Source: Geomicrobium sp. JCM 19038 (GTDB taxonomy: Bacteria; Bacillota; Bacilli; Bacillales; Marinococcaceae). Taken from it: DNA of 64,000 bases. The stretch covers positions 186,001 to 250,000 of the forward strand of contig NZ_BAXA01000004.1 of assembly GCF_000698125.1 (NCBI RefSeq), read 5' to 3'. Both the position numbers and the translations under genes were made by a program. Under the pieces are notes generated by a model that ran no database searches, was not told where the DNA came from, and worked only from the letters and a program-made list of their open reading frames with translations. How positions within the stretch are numbered: the first letter of the stretch is position 1; each line of letters begins with the position of its first letter. Positions 45,022 through 54,124 of the stretch are shown here, piece by piece.

Positions 45022-45546
45022 ATGGTTAGACCTAATCCTTTTCAAAATAGTCGTTATTGTGAGAATGGCATTGAGATTAACAACAACCTAATTAACGGGC
45101 CAGGAGTAGTAGGTGGAGGCGTCGTTCCAACATCGCCAACCGTTCCTACACTTCCAGGGGATTTGGACTTCGGAATTTTTAACAGCCCGACTGTCGATAG
45201 TTCAACACCGCCTTTAGCAGTCCCGTTAGCGACTAACGTACAACTCGTTGGTACTGCAATTACTCATACACCTGGTGAGGCAGCAATTAATTTAGTTGAG
45301 CCTGGAACGTATACAATTTCTTATAATGCAGAAGCCGCACCACTAACTGTAGGTGGACCTGTTGGATTACTTCTTCGTCAAGATCAAGTTGATTTAGTGG
45401 AGTCTGCTGATACGGGTGTTGGAGCGACATTTTTATCAGGTGCAGCAACTGTAGCGGTGACAACCGTTCCTGCTGTCATTACGCTTTCTTCTTCTCAAGC
45501 TTCAACACTCACAGATGTGAATGTAACCGTTATTAAAACAGCGTAA
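45022..45546 (+). CDS. Exosporium/C1q-like jelly-roll surface protein
   Basis: This is a 174-residue protein. About 60 residues of low-complexity Gly/Pro/Val/Thr (GPGVVGGGVVPTSPTVPTLPG) lead into a beta-rich C-terminal domain: AINLVEPGTYTISYNAEA, then GPVGLLLRQDQVDLVES and VITLSSSQASTLTDVNV. This resembles the BclA C-terminal domain of the C1q/TNF fold, but the collagen-like repeats are lacking. ATG 45022 is chosen; the ATG 4 nt upstream meets a stop at once. AGGAGGTG is in place. There is no signal peptide, in keeping with spore-surface proteins assembled from the mother cell. Confidence 0.65.
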   Translation: MVRPNPFQNSRYCENGIEINNNLINGPGVVGGGVVPTSPTVPTLPGDLDFGIFNSPTVDSSTPPLAVPLATNVQLVGTAITHTPGEAAINLVEPGTYTISYNAEAAPLTVGGPVGLLLRQDQVDLVESADTGVGATFLSGAATVAVTTVPAVITLSSSQASTLTDVNVTVIKTA

Positions 45547-45558
45547 TCAACAAGAAGA

Positions 45559-45594
45559 TTAAGACCCCCTTACACGTAAGGGGGTCTTAATTGA
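45559..45594. terminator. Bidirectional terminator between convergent genes
   Basis: A perfect 15-bp stem (45559-45573 with 45576-45590) has a 2-nt gap as loop core. It separates the jelly-roll gene from the convergent symporter gene. Confidence 0.8.
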
Positions 45595-45598
45595 ATAG

Positions 45599-47072
45599 TT
45601 ATAGTCCGAATACGATTGGCATCCACCAGTAGACGGCAGCGGTAATAATGATAATTGATGCTAAATTCAGCCATACTCCGGCTTTCGCCATATCATCAAT
45701 ACGCAAGTATCCTGCGCTGAAGACGGCGGTGTTTGGCGGTGTTGCAACCGGAAGCATATAGCAAGAGCCAGCAGCAAGTGCAGCCGCCGCCATGAGTGGT
45801 AACGGATCAATGCCTAGCGCAATTCCCATTCCTAGAGTCAGTGGAATAACGAGATTGGCTACGGCAGTGTTTGATAGAATCTCTGTAATTGCAAGGACAA
45901 TTAGACGAGCAAGAGAATGATGAAGAAGAAGTGTAATCCTTCAAGCATTTGCAGAATTTCACCAATATGATCATTCAATCCTGAAGACGAGAATCCGGCA
46001 GCAATGGCCATACCCCCACCAAAGAGAATTAATACGCCCCAAGGCAAGCGAGTCATATCTTGCCATTCTAGAATTCGTTCACCCTTCTTAGAGCTTGGGA
46101 TGAAGAACAAGAGAAGAGCACCAAAGACCGCAATTGCACCGTCATGGATAAAGTCTCCTAGGTCTCCAATGAACGGAATTGAAATCCAAAGTATGACGGT
46201 TAAACCGAATGCAAACGAAACCATTGCTTCGTTGTAGTTAAACTTTCCGAGTTTTGCTTTTTCTTCTTTAATAAAATCTAAATTTCCTGTATCGCCTTCC
46301 TCATCATTATTCGTAATTTTAAATGCCATACGAGTAAGGTAGAAATATAAAACGACGAGCATTAGAATTGCGACTGGCCCTGCGAACATGAACCATTCGA
46401 CGAATGTTACTGTACGTCCGAGTTGTTCGTAAGCAATACCGGCAAGTACGGCGTTTGGTACCGCAGCAACGATCGTTGCAAGACCACCGATGGTCGCAGC
46501 ATAAGCGACAGATAACAAGATACTCTTCGAGAAGTGCTGTAAATTGTCACCCGTTAATATGTTCTTTTCTTTCACTTCTTTAATTAAGGCAATCGCTACA
46601 GGTAGCATCATAAGCGCTGTTGCAGCATAGATACGAACATCGAGATAGCAGCAGTAGAAATAATAATACCGAGAATAATCCGTTGACTTTCAGAGCCAAT
46701 CATCTGAATAATACTTAACGCAATCCGACGGTGCAAGTTCCATTTTTCAATGGCGATCGCGATGACGAAACCACCTGCGTACATAAAGATCACAGGGTTT
46801 GCGTAAGCCGAGGCGATGGTTCCCATCTCAGCCCCTTGTAAGACTGGAATTAATACTATTGGAACGAGTGATGCGGCAGCCATAGGAATGGATTCAGTAA
46901 CCCAAAATGTTGCAACGAGTAGCGTTACCGCCAGAACGACTCGCGGTTCGTGACCCATCACGCTATCTGGTATGAGAAAATACGTAAGTAAAAAAAGCAC
47001 AGGACCTAGTATGAGTCCGAGTTTATTACGGCGATTGTAACTAGATTCTGGTTGTTTTTCTGGTTCAATCAT
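45599..47072 (-). CDS. Divalent anion:Na+ symporter (DASS/SLC13 family), two frame breaks
   Basis: This is about 491 residues after repair. It is a sodium-coupled di- or tricarboxylate carrier with about 11-12 hydrophobic segments. Family motifs are seen: VTESIPMAAASLVPIVLIP, then SNTATALMMLPVAIA and, near the C terminus, CYMLPVATPPNTAVFSAG. Frame breaks lie near 46625 (complement TCTATGCT, one A missing) and near 45885 (GTCTAATTG, probably one C missing). Both hit the two conserved Ser-Asn-Thr regions, which read correctly after repair. ATG 47072 follows AGAGGTG. A cre-like site lies upstream. Confidence 0.87.
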
Positions 47073-47136
47073 TACCTCATGCACCTCTTTCGATCATATC
47101 TTTAACACGTGCTATACTGAAGTATGCACACACTGT

Positions 47137-47149
47137 TGAAACGTTTTCA
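47137..47149. promoter_or_regulatory. cre-like palindrome upstream of the symporter
   Basis: TGAAACGTTTTCA lies in the longer palindrome TGTTGAAACGTTTTCAACA. One A more in the A-run would make it a perfect 20-bp palindrome around TGAAAACGTTTTCA, a strong cre. Since the sequence loses homopolymer bases elsewhere, the true site may be perfect. It lies 65 bp upstream of the symporter start. Confidence 0.5.
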
Positions 47150-47237
47150 ACAGATAGTAATTTGAGCATGAATGTATAATACGGTAAAAAACGACGTAAA
47201 GCAACAAGATTTTTGAAAATTAAATGAGGAGGTTGTC

Positions 47238-48632
47238 ATGAAACCAGATGTAAGCACGGTAGAAGAAGCGAAAGAGCTACTGATAGAGCATCGACAATTT
47301 TTTATAGCGGTGTGACGAAACCGATTGATTTTCGGATCGAACAGCTAAAAAAACTAAAAACAATGATTCAAAATCAAGAGCAAGAAATCTATGAAGCCTT
47401 AGAACTTGACCTCGGGAAAAGTCAGTTTGAGACTTATACAACAGAAATTGGTATCGTTCTGACGAACATCGATGAAGCAATTAAACAGTTACCGAAGTGG
47501 GCAAAACCAGAGAAAGTAAAGACGCCAACGTTCATGCAACCTTCTAAAAATTACATGCTCTATGAACCATACGGAACGGCATTAATTATTGGTCCGTTTA
47601 ACTATCCTTTCCAATTACTAATTGAACCGCTAATTGGCGCAATTGCTGCCGGAAACTGCGCTATTTTGAAGCCGTCTGAACATACTCCAGAGACGAGTAA
47701 GCTCGTTAAAAGCTTTTGTGAAAAATATTCTTTAAAGAATACATCCGCGTCGTTGAGGGGGAAGTTGAGACGAATGCAGCTTTAATTCATGCGCCCTTTG
47801 ACTACATTTTCTTTACTGGAAGTACAAAGGTCGGCAAAGTCGTTATGGAGGCCGCTGCAAAAAATCTCGTACCAGTCACACTTGAGCTTGGTGGCAAAAG
47901 CCCAACGCTCGTTCATAAGGACGCGAACATTAAAAGAGCGGCAGAACGCATTGTCTGGGGCAAGTTTCTAAACAATGGACAAACATGTATTGCGCCAGAT
48001 CATATTATCGTTCATGCAGACGTGAAAGATTCATTGATTACAGCGATGAAGAAGAAGATTGAACAGTTTTATGGAAAAGACATTCAGCACAACCGTGATT
48101 ACGGAAGGGTTATTAACGAAGGACATTTTAAACGATTGCAAGAAATAATCGCCAAAGATGAAGATCATCTTATTTACGGTGGTCATCATGACGTAGAAGA
48201 CCGTTTTATTGAACCGACCTTACTCGATCTACCAAACCGTAATGTGGCATCAATGGAAGAGGAGATCTTCGGTCCGATTTTGCCAATATTGACGTATGAA
48301 GATTTAGATGTAGCAATCTCGGATATTAAGAGACAGCCGAAGCCTCTTGCGTTTTACTTCTTCTCGGAGGACAGTGAGCTTCAGGACCAAGTAATGGAAG
48401 ACATCTCATTTGGGGGAGGTTGTGTGAACGATACGATTATGCACGTGGCAAATCCTCATCTGCCTTTTGGAGGGTCGGTGCTTCTGGTATGGGGAGTTAT
48501 CATGGTGTCTACAGCTTTGAGACATTCTCTCATAAAAAGAGCATTACAAATCGAAGTTCCAAAGTAAAAGTATCATTTATGTATCCGCCATTTAAAAACA
48601 AAATTAACCTCGTCAAGAAATTTCTAAAATGA
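47238..48632 (+). CDS. Aldehyde dehydrogenase (YwdH/class 3-like), three frame breaks
   Basis: This is about 465 residues after repair. It oxidises aldehydes with NAD(P). Seen are PYGTALIIGPFNYPFQLLI, the cofactor motif FFTGSTKVGK, ELGGKSPTLV with the catalytic Glu, NGQTCIAPD with the catalytic Cys, and EEIFGPILP. The short C terminus with a hydrophobic KNKINLVKKFLK tail resembles fatty aldehyde dehydrogenases of class 3. Breaks lie near 47303 (T6, one T short), near 47732 (TATTCTTT, one T short) and near 48474 (GGAGGGTCGG, one G short). The stop at 48630 overlaps the next start. Confidence 0.87.
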
Positions 48633-49722
48633 GGGTGCGCGACTTGGAGAACACGTACTTCATAACTGGTTATCCAGGGTTCTTATCGGGGCAATTATTA
48701 GATGAAATTGTTGCAACGAACAACGTGCATAAGCTTTATTTGCTTGTGCACCCGAGTATGTTGCAAAAAGCGAAGCAACAATTTGTGATCGACGGGTTGT
48801 TTCAGAATCAGTGGGTGCTCATTCCTGGCGATATTACACAAGAGGGGCTCGGGTTGAGCCAGGAGCTTCAATACAATTTACAACGGTCTGTTACGCACGT
48901 CTTTCATCTTGCTGCCATATACGATCTTTCAGTAAAAGAAAAAATGGCGCATAAGGTTAATGTTGTGGGTACACGTAATGTGAATCAGTTTGTTGAAGGA
49001 ATTCGCTCTCTGAAGCGGTATACGTACTTTAGTACAGCATTCGTATCAGGTGATCGAGAAGGTGTGATTTATGAAACGGAATTGATTCGCAATCAACAGT
49101 TCAAAAATCACTATGAACGATCTAAATATGAGGCTGAAGTGCTTGCTCTTGAGACGAGGCAGAACGTGCCAACGACAATTATTCGACCTGGTATTGTAAG
49201 GGGGCATTCCAAAACTGGGGCAACGACGAAGTTTGACGGAGTGTATTTTTACTTGAATATGTTGGAGCGGTTCAGGCAGCTTCGTTTTAGAAATGTTCCA
49301 TTACTCGTGAAAGGCTCAGTGAACGGGAATTTCGTTCCAGTCACTACGTCGTGCGGGGCGCGGTGTTTTTAAGTCATCACGAAGAGGGTATTGGGAAAAC
49401 GTATCACCTTACTGATCCTCATCCGTATACGATGGAGGAGGTTTACACGATGTTAAGTGAAGCTTACCTCGATAAGACGCCAAAGAAGGCGTTGCTCTCT
49501 CATTTTGCAGGGCGTTCGTTAAACCCTATGCTCGAAAGGTACTTACGAGTATCAAGTGAGGCTTTGGCGTATCACGCGATTCATGCAACGTATGACTCAT
49601 CGCAAGCAGTGCGAGACCTCTCAGGTAGTGGCATCACTTGTCCAGACTTCAAAGAAACATTAGCACCGATGATCTCTTATTACACGAAACATCGGCAAGA
49701 TCAACAAAAATACGTAACGTAA
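48629..49722 (+). CDS. Extended SDR, male-sterility/fatty acyl reductase-like domain, one frame break
   Basis: This is about 364 residues after repair. It is an NAD(P)-binding protein of the NAD_binding_4 type, with YFITGYPGFLSGQLLDEIV as the glycine-rich start, FHLAAIYDLSV, the catalytic Tyr and Lys in NHYERSKYEAE, and TIIRPGIVRGHS. The break near 49345 (CCAGTCACTACG) is closed by one base, giving VPV(D/H)YVVRGAVF. The start is either ATG 48629 (ATGA overlap with the aldehyde dehydrogenase) or TTG 48644, which has the better ribosome site GAGGGTG. With the dehydrogenase it could interconvert fatty acyl groups, aldehydes and acids; this is inference. Confidence 0.78.
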
Positions 49723-49750
49723 GCAGGGCGGATTTACGCCCTGCTTTTTG
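49723..49750 (+). terminator. Intrinsic terminator
   Basis: GCAGGGCG (49723-49730) pairs with CGCCCTGC (49737-49744), loop of 6, followed by T5. It lies right after the SDR stop. Confidence 0.9.
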
Positions 49751-49805
49751 TAACGTATAAGGTGTCCTATACGTCTAAGTAGTAACGATGAAAGGAGGAT
49801 GACGT

Positions 49806-49958
49806 ATGGACGATAAAAAAGAACAGTTAATTGTCTTAATGAACCAGCTCGTGCAACGTTCAGAAGAGGATCCGGCGATGAGTCTCGACGAAGCTCACGT
49901 TTACATACAGAATCAATTAACAAAAGCGTGGCCAGAATTAAAGGGAACAAATGTCTAG
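49806..49958 (+). CDS. Small acidic protein ahead of vanZ-like gene
   Basis: This is a 50-residue protein with a strong ribosome site (GAAAGGAGGATGACGT) and ATG 49806. It reads MDDKKEQLIVLMNQLVQR, then SLDEAHVYIQNQLTKAWPE, a soluble two-helix look. No family is recognised. It overlaps the VanZ gene by 8 nt (ATGTCTAG), so translation is probably coupled. Confidence 0.65.
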   Translation: MDDKKEQLIVLMNQLVQRSEEDPAMSLDEAHVYIQNQLTKAWPELKGTNV

Positions 49959-50430
49959 AACGTTTCGTTTAGTTGCGCCTTTAGCTGGTGTGATCATTTT
50001 GACTTTTGTCAGCTCGACGATGTCGTATGAGCAACAAGATATTCGATCGGTACTCTCGCAATTCCCGGGAAGTGAATTTTTGGAGACGTTGTTCTCGTCG
50101 GTTGCATTTACATATGGAGGTCGCTTAATTAGTGTAGACAACCTCGGCCTCGTCACGTTTATTGAGTTCTTTATTAGAAAAGGAATGCACATCTTTGTAT
50201 TTGGATTGCTCGCTTTTTTACTATTTCGATTGTTATATGGATTTAATGTAAATGCGTTCCGGTCAAGTCTTTTTAGCTTTTTGTTCGTTGTCGGTTTTGC
50301 GGTTATTGATGAAGTGCGTCAGTTTTTTCATCCTGATCGAAGTGGAATGTGGCAAGATGTCATGTTGGATAGTTTTGGAGCAATGTTAGGGATCGTTTTT
50401 GCTTTGTGGTTTTATAAACGGAAGGAATGA
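49951..50430 (+). CDS. VanZ-family membrane protein
   Basis: This is a 159-residue protein with about four or five hydrophobic segments. The VanZ pattern is visible: FIRKGMHIFVFGLLAFLLFRLL, then FAVIDEVRQFFHPDRSGMWQDVMLD and a last helix. VanZ proteins can lower sensitivity to glycopeptides or lipopeptides, though most members are uncharacterised. It overlaps the small gene before it and precedes the cyclase gene. Confidence 0.85.
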   Translation: MSRTFRLVAPLAGVIILTFVSSTMSYEQQDIRSVLSQFPGSEFLETLFSSVAFTYGGRLISVDNLGLVTFIEFFIRKGMHIFVFGLLAFLLFRLLYGFNVNAFRSSLFSFLFVVGFAVIDEVRQFFHPDRSGMWQDVMLDSFGAMLGIVFALWFYKRKE

Positions 50431-50489
50431 ATGGGTCAGCCTATCCTTGAATAAACTGGAAGAAAATTTGTTCTGAAAGAGTGATGATT

Positions 50490-52373
50490 GTGAATGTTTC
50501 GGAAGGAATTGATCAGTTAATTCAAACGGTACGTGCCGATCAATCGGAGGACGGCTCTTGGAGGTATCCGCTAGAGTCAGGTACGTTCACTGATGCGTAC
50601 ATGATTATTTTGCTCAGAACGCTTGAGCGAGATGACGAGGCATTAATTCGAGGGCTTACAAACCGTCTCATTAAGAAGCAGGAACCGAACGGAGCTTGGA
50701 AGCTCTTTGCGGACGACAATACGGGGAATGTGACTAATACAGTCGAAGCCTATTATGCATTGCTTTATTCGGGCTATTATCGTGAAGACGATGAGCGGAT
50801 GAAGAGGGCTCGACAATTCATTATGAAAAGTGGAGGAATCCAAAAGACGGCGTTTTTAACGAAGATCGTCTTGACGTTGACGGGACAATACAAGTGGCCG
50901 TCTTTTTTTCCGTTTCCAATTGAACTGATTTTAGTTCCGGACTTTTTCCCGATTAATTTGTACAGTATGAGTGTGTATGGAAGGGCGCATGTTGTTCCGT
51001 TGATATTGGCTGCGGATCAGAAGTTGCAAGTGAAAACGGCTCAAAGTCCGGATTTGTCGGATTTATTCGCTTCTCGTGGAGAGGAAGATTGGCCAGAAGC
51101 TAACGAGTGGGAGCGAATGCATGCGTCGATCGTGCAACGAGTGAAACGTCTCATTCGTACGCCACAGGAGCTGCATCTGCTTGCGCGAAGTCGGGCGAAG
51201 TTGTACATGACAAATGGGATCGAAGAAGACGGTACATTGTTTAGTTACTTTACGTCAACGATGTTTATGATTTTTGGTTTGTTGGCACTTGGACATCCAA
51301 AAGACGATCCGATCATTGAAGACGCGTTAGAAGGATTGTACGGATTTCAGACGACGATTGATGGTCACCCTCATTTTCAATTCACGACTGCGACGGTTTG
51401 GAATACGGCATTGCTTAGTTATGCGCTACAAGAAGCGGGAGTGCGTACGGACGATAGAATGATTGAACGGGCGAATGACTATCTACTTGACCGACAGCAG
51501 GAAGGTTACGGTGACTGGGCGATGCATAACAAGAAGGTGTTGCCTGGTGGTTGGGGGTTTTCAGACGTTAATACATTTCAACCAGATGTGGATGATACGA
51601 CTGCTGCGCTTCGTGCACTTGCTAGGAACGCAAAGGAGAATCAAGACATCTTTGAATCTTGGAACCGTGGGGTAAGGTGGACAATTTCCATGCAAAACCA
51701 TGACCACGGTTGGTCAGCGTTTGAAAAGAATACCGATAGTTGGCTACTGGCAATGCTTCCCATTCCTGAAAGCCGAGGAATACTCACTGATCCAAGCACA
51801 CCTGATCTGACTGGACGAACGATGGAGCTACTCGGGAATTATACGGACGTGAAAGGCGGCGATATGATTCTTCGAAAAGCGGTAAAGTGGCTGGAGCGTG
51901 AGCAAGAAAAGGATGGGTCATTTAAAGGGCAGTGGGGTGTGAATTATCTTTATGGTACGTGGGCAGCTCTGACAGGGATGCAAGCGAGCGGGGTAGGGCG
52001 AGAAGATAAGACGGCAAAGAAAGCAATCGGTTGGTTAAAGGAGAAGCAAAACGGAGACGGCGGATTTGGGGAATCGTGTTTAAGTGATCGTTATAAGCGC
52101 TATACGCCACTCGATTCCAGCCATTTAACACAAACAGCTTGGGTACTCGATGCCCTCGTCGCCATGTATGACACACCGAATAAAACGATGTATGATGCTC
52201 TTCATTATGTCCTCGATCGCTTGGGAGATGGTCAGTGGCCAAGAAGTTACCCCGCAGGAAAGGGCCTAGCGGATCGGATTTATTTTCATTATCATAGTTA
52301 CGAATACATTTACCCGCTACTCGCACTCGCGCACTACCGAAAGAAGTACGGGGACAGTCCCCCAGCGCTTTAA
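50490..52373 (+). CDS. sqhC: Squalene-hopene cyclase-type terpene cyclase (sporulenol synthase-like)
   Basis: This is about 627 residues, the usual length. The DxDD acid motif is D366-V-D-D, in PGGWGFSDVNTFQPDVDDTT, typical of protonation-type triterpene cyclases. Several QW-type repeats are present, such as DQSEDGSWRYP, KQNGDGGFGES and GVNYLYGTWAALTGMQASG. From recall it is close to B. subtilis SqhC, which makes sporulenol-type sesquarterpenes, so a C35 product is as likely as hopene. GTG 50490 follows AAAGAG. The last eight codons (GDSPPAL and stop) fall in an inverted-repeat element, so the native C terminus was probably altered by it. Confidence 0.85.
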   Translation: MNVSEGIDQLIQTVRADQSEDGSWRYPLESGTFTDAYMIILLRTLERDDEALIRGLTNRLIKKQEPNGAWKLFADDNTGNVTNTVEAYYALLYSGYYREDDERMKRARQFIMKSGGIQKTAFLTKIVLTLTGQYKWPSFFPFPIELILVPDFFPINLYSMSVYGRAHVVPLILAADQKLQVKTAQSPDLSDLFASRGEEDWPEANEWERMHASIVQRVKRLIRTPQELHLLARSRAKLYMTNGIEEDGTLFSYFTSTMFMIFGLLALGHPKDDPIIEDALEGLYGFQTTIDGHPHFQFTTATVWNTALLSYALQEAGVRTDDRMIERANDYLLDRQQEGYGDWAMHNKKVLPGGWGFSDVNTFQPDVDDTTAALRALARNAKENQDIFESWNRGVRWTISMQNHDHGWSAFEKNTDSWLLAMLPIPESRGILTDPSTPDLTGRTMELLGNYTDVKGGDMILRKAVKWLEREQEKDGSFKGQWGVNYLYGTWAALTGMQASGVGREDKTAKKAIGWLKEKQNGDGGFGESCLSDRYKRYTPLDSSHLTQTAWVLDALVAMYDTPNKTMYDALHYVLDRLGDGQWPRSYPAGKGLADRIYFHYHSYEYIYPLLALAHYRKKYGDSPPAL

Positions 52374-52392
52374 AGCAGTGGGGACTGTCCCC
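52350..52392. repeat. GGGGACAGTCCCC inverted-repeat element, likely terminator
   Basis: GGGGACAGTCCCC (52350-52362) and GGGGACTGTCCCC (52380-52392) are exact reverse complements flanking a GCTTTAAAGC core. Together they make a very stable cruciform between convergent genes. This motif is seen widely between genes in Bacillaceae. Here its left arm lies inside the cyclase coding sequence. Confidence 0.75.
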
Positions 52393-52399
52393 GGTAGAG

Positions 52400-53830
52400 C
52401 TAGAGTTGGTCGTTTGCCATCATGTGAAAGATGGGTGTGTCTAGTCTTGGTTGTTCACGTACGTCCGCGCTAATGCGTTCGGCATGGCGTTGACCTTCTG
52501 CAATCGCTGCTTGTTCGTCAATGGATTGAAGTTTTGAATCTTCGACAATGATCTTTCCATCAATCATTACGAACTCAACTTCACTACCATTTGCTGAATA
52601 GACGAGATTCGGTACGATATTGCGGATGGGCGACTCGATGGTCGGGAATAAGGCAGGTGTTTTTAGGTCAATCATGATCAAGTCGGCTTTCTTGCCTGCT
52701 GACAATGATCCTACTTCATGATCGAGTCCAATGGCTTTGGCGCTATCGACCGTAACGCTTCGCAACATTTTCCATGCAGGGAAGAGTGTTGGATCGGTAT
52801 ATTTGCATTTGTTGAGGATCGATGTGAGTTTCATTTCATTAAACATGTTATTGCAATTGTTGCCCGGTGCTTGGTCGCTTCCTAAAGCAAAACGTTGACT
52901 AACGTCTAAAAACTCTTTTGCTGGTGGAACAATGCCATCAATGATTCCGATGCTTCCAGAGCAAAGGATCATTGATGCACCGCTTTTTGCAACGGTCGCA
53001 ACTTCCTCTTTAGTCGCTTCGGTCAAGTGCACGGCCATTAATGATTCATCTAACAGATTGAGTTCTTGTAAATAATCAATGCTTCGCTTTCCATAACGCT
53101 GAATCATTTGCGTAATTTCCCGATCGCCTTGTGCAACGTGCATATGTACGAGCGTATTGTGCTTTCTCGCATATTCGTTCACATCTAATAAAAGTTCCGT
53201 AGACATCATATCTGGACCTTGTGGACCGAGCACACATGTAATTCGTCCGTTGTCACGCTCGTGATACGTTTCAAAAAGCGTTCGATTCGCTTGATAAGTC
53301 TCTTCTCCAACCGCTGGGTCGAAGTCGTAGAGTGCGCCAACTTCCCGGTTATCATCGTATTGTTCAGGCATCTCATTAATCATTTCGCACACTCGTGCTC
53401 TTGTGCCGAGTGCACGATGGTTTTCTACGATTGAAAGCATGCCAGAATCGTAATCACAAATCGTTGTCGTCCCAGCTTTGACAGCTTCGATTAAATTTAC
53501 GAGTGAGCCAGCTTTTCGTGCGGGTTCATCAAGAACGTGCATAAAAGGCCACAGACCTTTTTCCATCCAGTTGTTCGTATCTTGAGCAACGCCTCGTAAA
53601 ATTCCAAGACCACTATGCATGTGTGCGTCAATAAGCCCAGGTAAAATGACTTTGCCCGCTGCATCAATGGTGCGATGTGCACGGTAATTGTTCATTAGCT
53701 CAGAACTCATACCGACAGCGACAATGAGATGGTCGTGCACACAAATGGCACCGTCAGAAATTGAACCAACCCCTTCACCTTCCATCGTAAAAATCGTTGC
53801 GTGCACGAACATCACATCAATTGTACGCAT
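52400..53830 (-). CDS. Amidohydrolase (TRZ/ATZ-type metal-dependent deaminase)
   Basis: This is a 476-residue TIM-barrel hydrolase. The metal-binding motif after the first strand is LIDAHMHSG. A second His lies in LVHMHVAQGD, and further down are MAVHLTEAT and FALGSDQAPGNNCN with the metal-binding Asp. The group includes S-adenosylhomocysteine/methylthioadenosine deaminases and guanine or atrazine-type hydrolases. The substrate cannot be told from the sequence. ATG 53830 follows AAGGGTGATTAC. It is a single-gene unit convergent with the cyclase. Confidence 0.83.
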   Translation of the reverse strand: MRTIDVMFVHATIFTMEGEGVGSISDGAICVHDHLIVAVGMSSELMNNYRAHRTIDAAGKVILPGLIDAHMHSGLGILRGVAQDTNNWMEKGLWPFMHVLDEPARKAGSLVNLIEAVKAGTTTICDYDSGMLSIVENHRALGTRARVCEMINEMPEQYDDNREVGALYDFDPAVGEETYQANRTLFETYHERDNGRITCVLGPQGPDMMSTELLLDVNEYARKHNTLVHMHVAQGDREITQMIQRYGKRSIDYLQELNLLDESLMAVHLTEATKEEVATVAKSGASMILCSGSIGIIDGIVPPAKEFLDVSQRFALGSDQAPGNNCNNMFNEMKLTSILNKCKYTDPTLFPAWKMLRSVTVDSAKAIGLDHEVGSLSAGKKADLIMIDLKTPALFPTIESPIRNIVPNLVYSANGSEVEFVMIDGKIIVEDSKLQSIDEQAAIAEGQRHAERISADVREQPRLDTPIFHMMANDQL

Positions 53831-53966
53831 GTAATCACCCTTTTTTATTTCAGTATAACGGAAAAATATCTGATAAAATATAACATTCCTTCTATTTAAA
53901 TTGTGTTTGGTGCAATATAAAGCAACCGATCTCTTGCATCAGTCCGGCTTATGTCTTATACACAAA

Positions 53967-53994
53967 AAAGGGCTAACCACGTGGTTAGCCCTTT
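53967..53994. terminator. Perfect palindromic hairpin in the helD upstream region
   Basis: GGGCTAACCACGTGGTTAGC with flanking pairs makes a 28-bp perfect palindrome (AAAGGGC to GCCCTTT). It is far from any preceding stop. It could end a short untranslated transcript or be a leader element. The rest of 53831-54124 shows no gene. Confidence 0.55.
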
Positions 53995-54124
53995 ACTTAT
54001 CTACCTTATATATGTACAATAAAAAGTGATGTCATAAGTTGATGATAAACAAATCATATTTATCTAATCTAATTATATCAACTTTACAAGTGAGCTGTCA
54101 AGAATGAATTTGAGGGGTGTCTAG

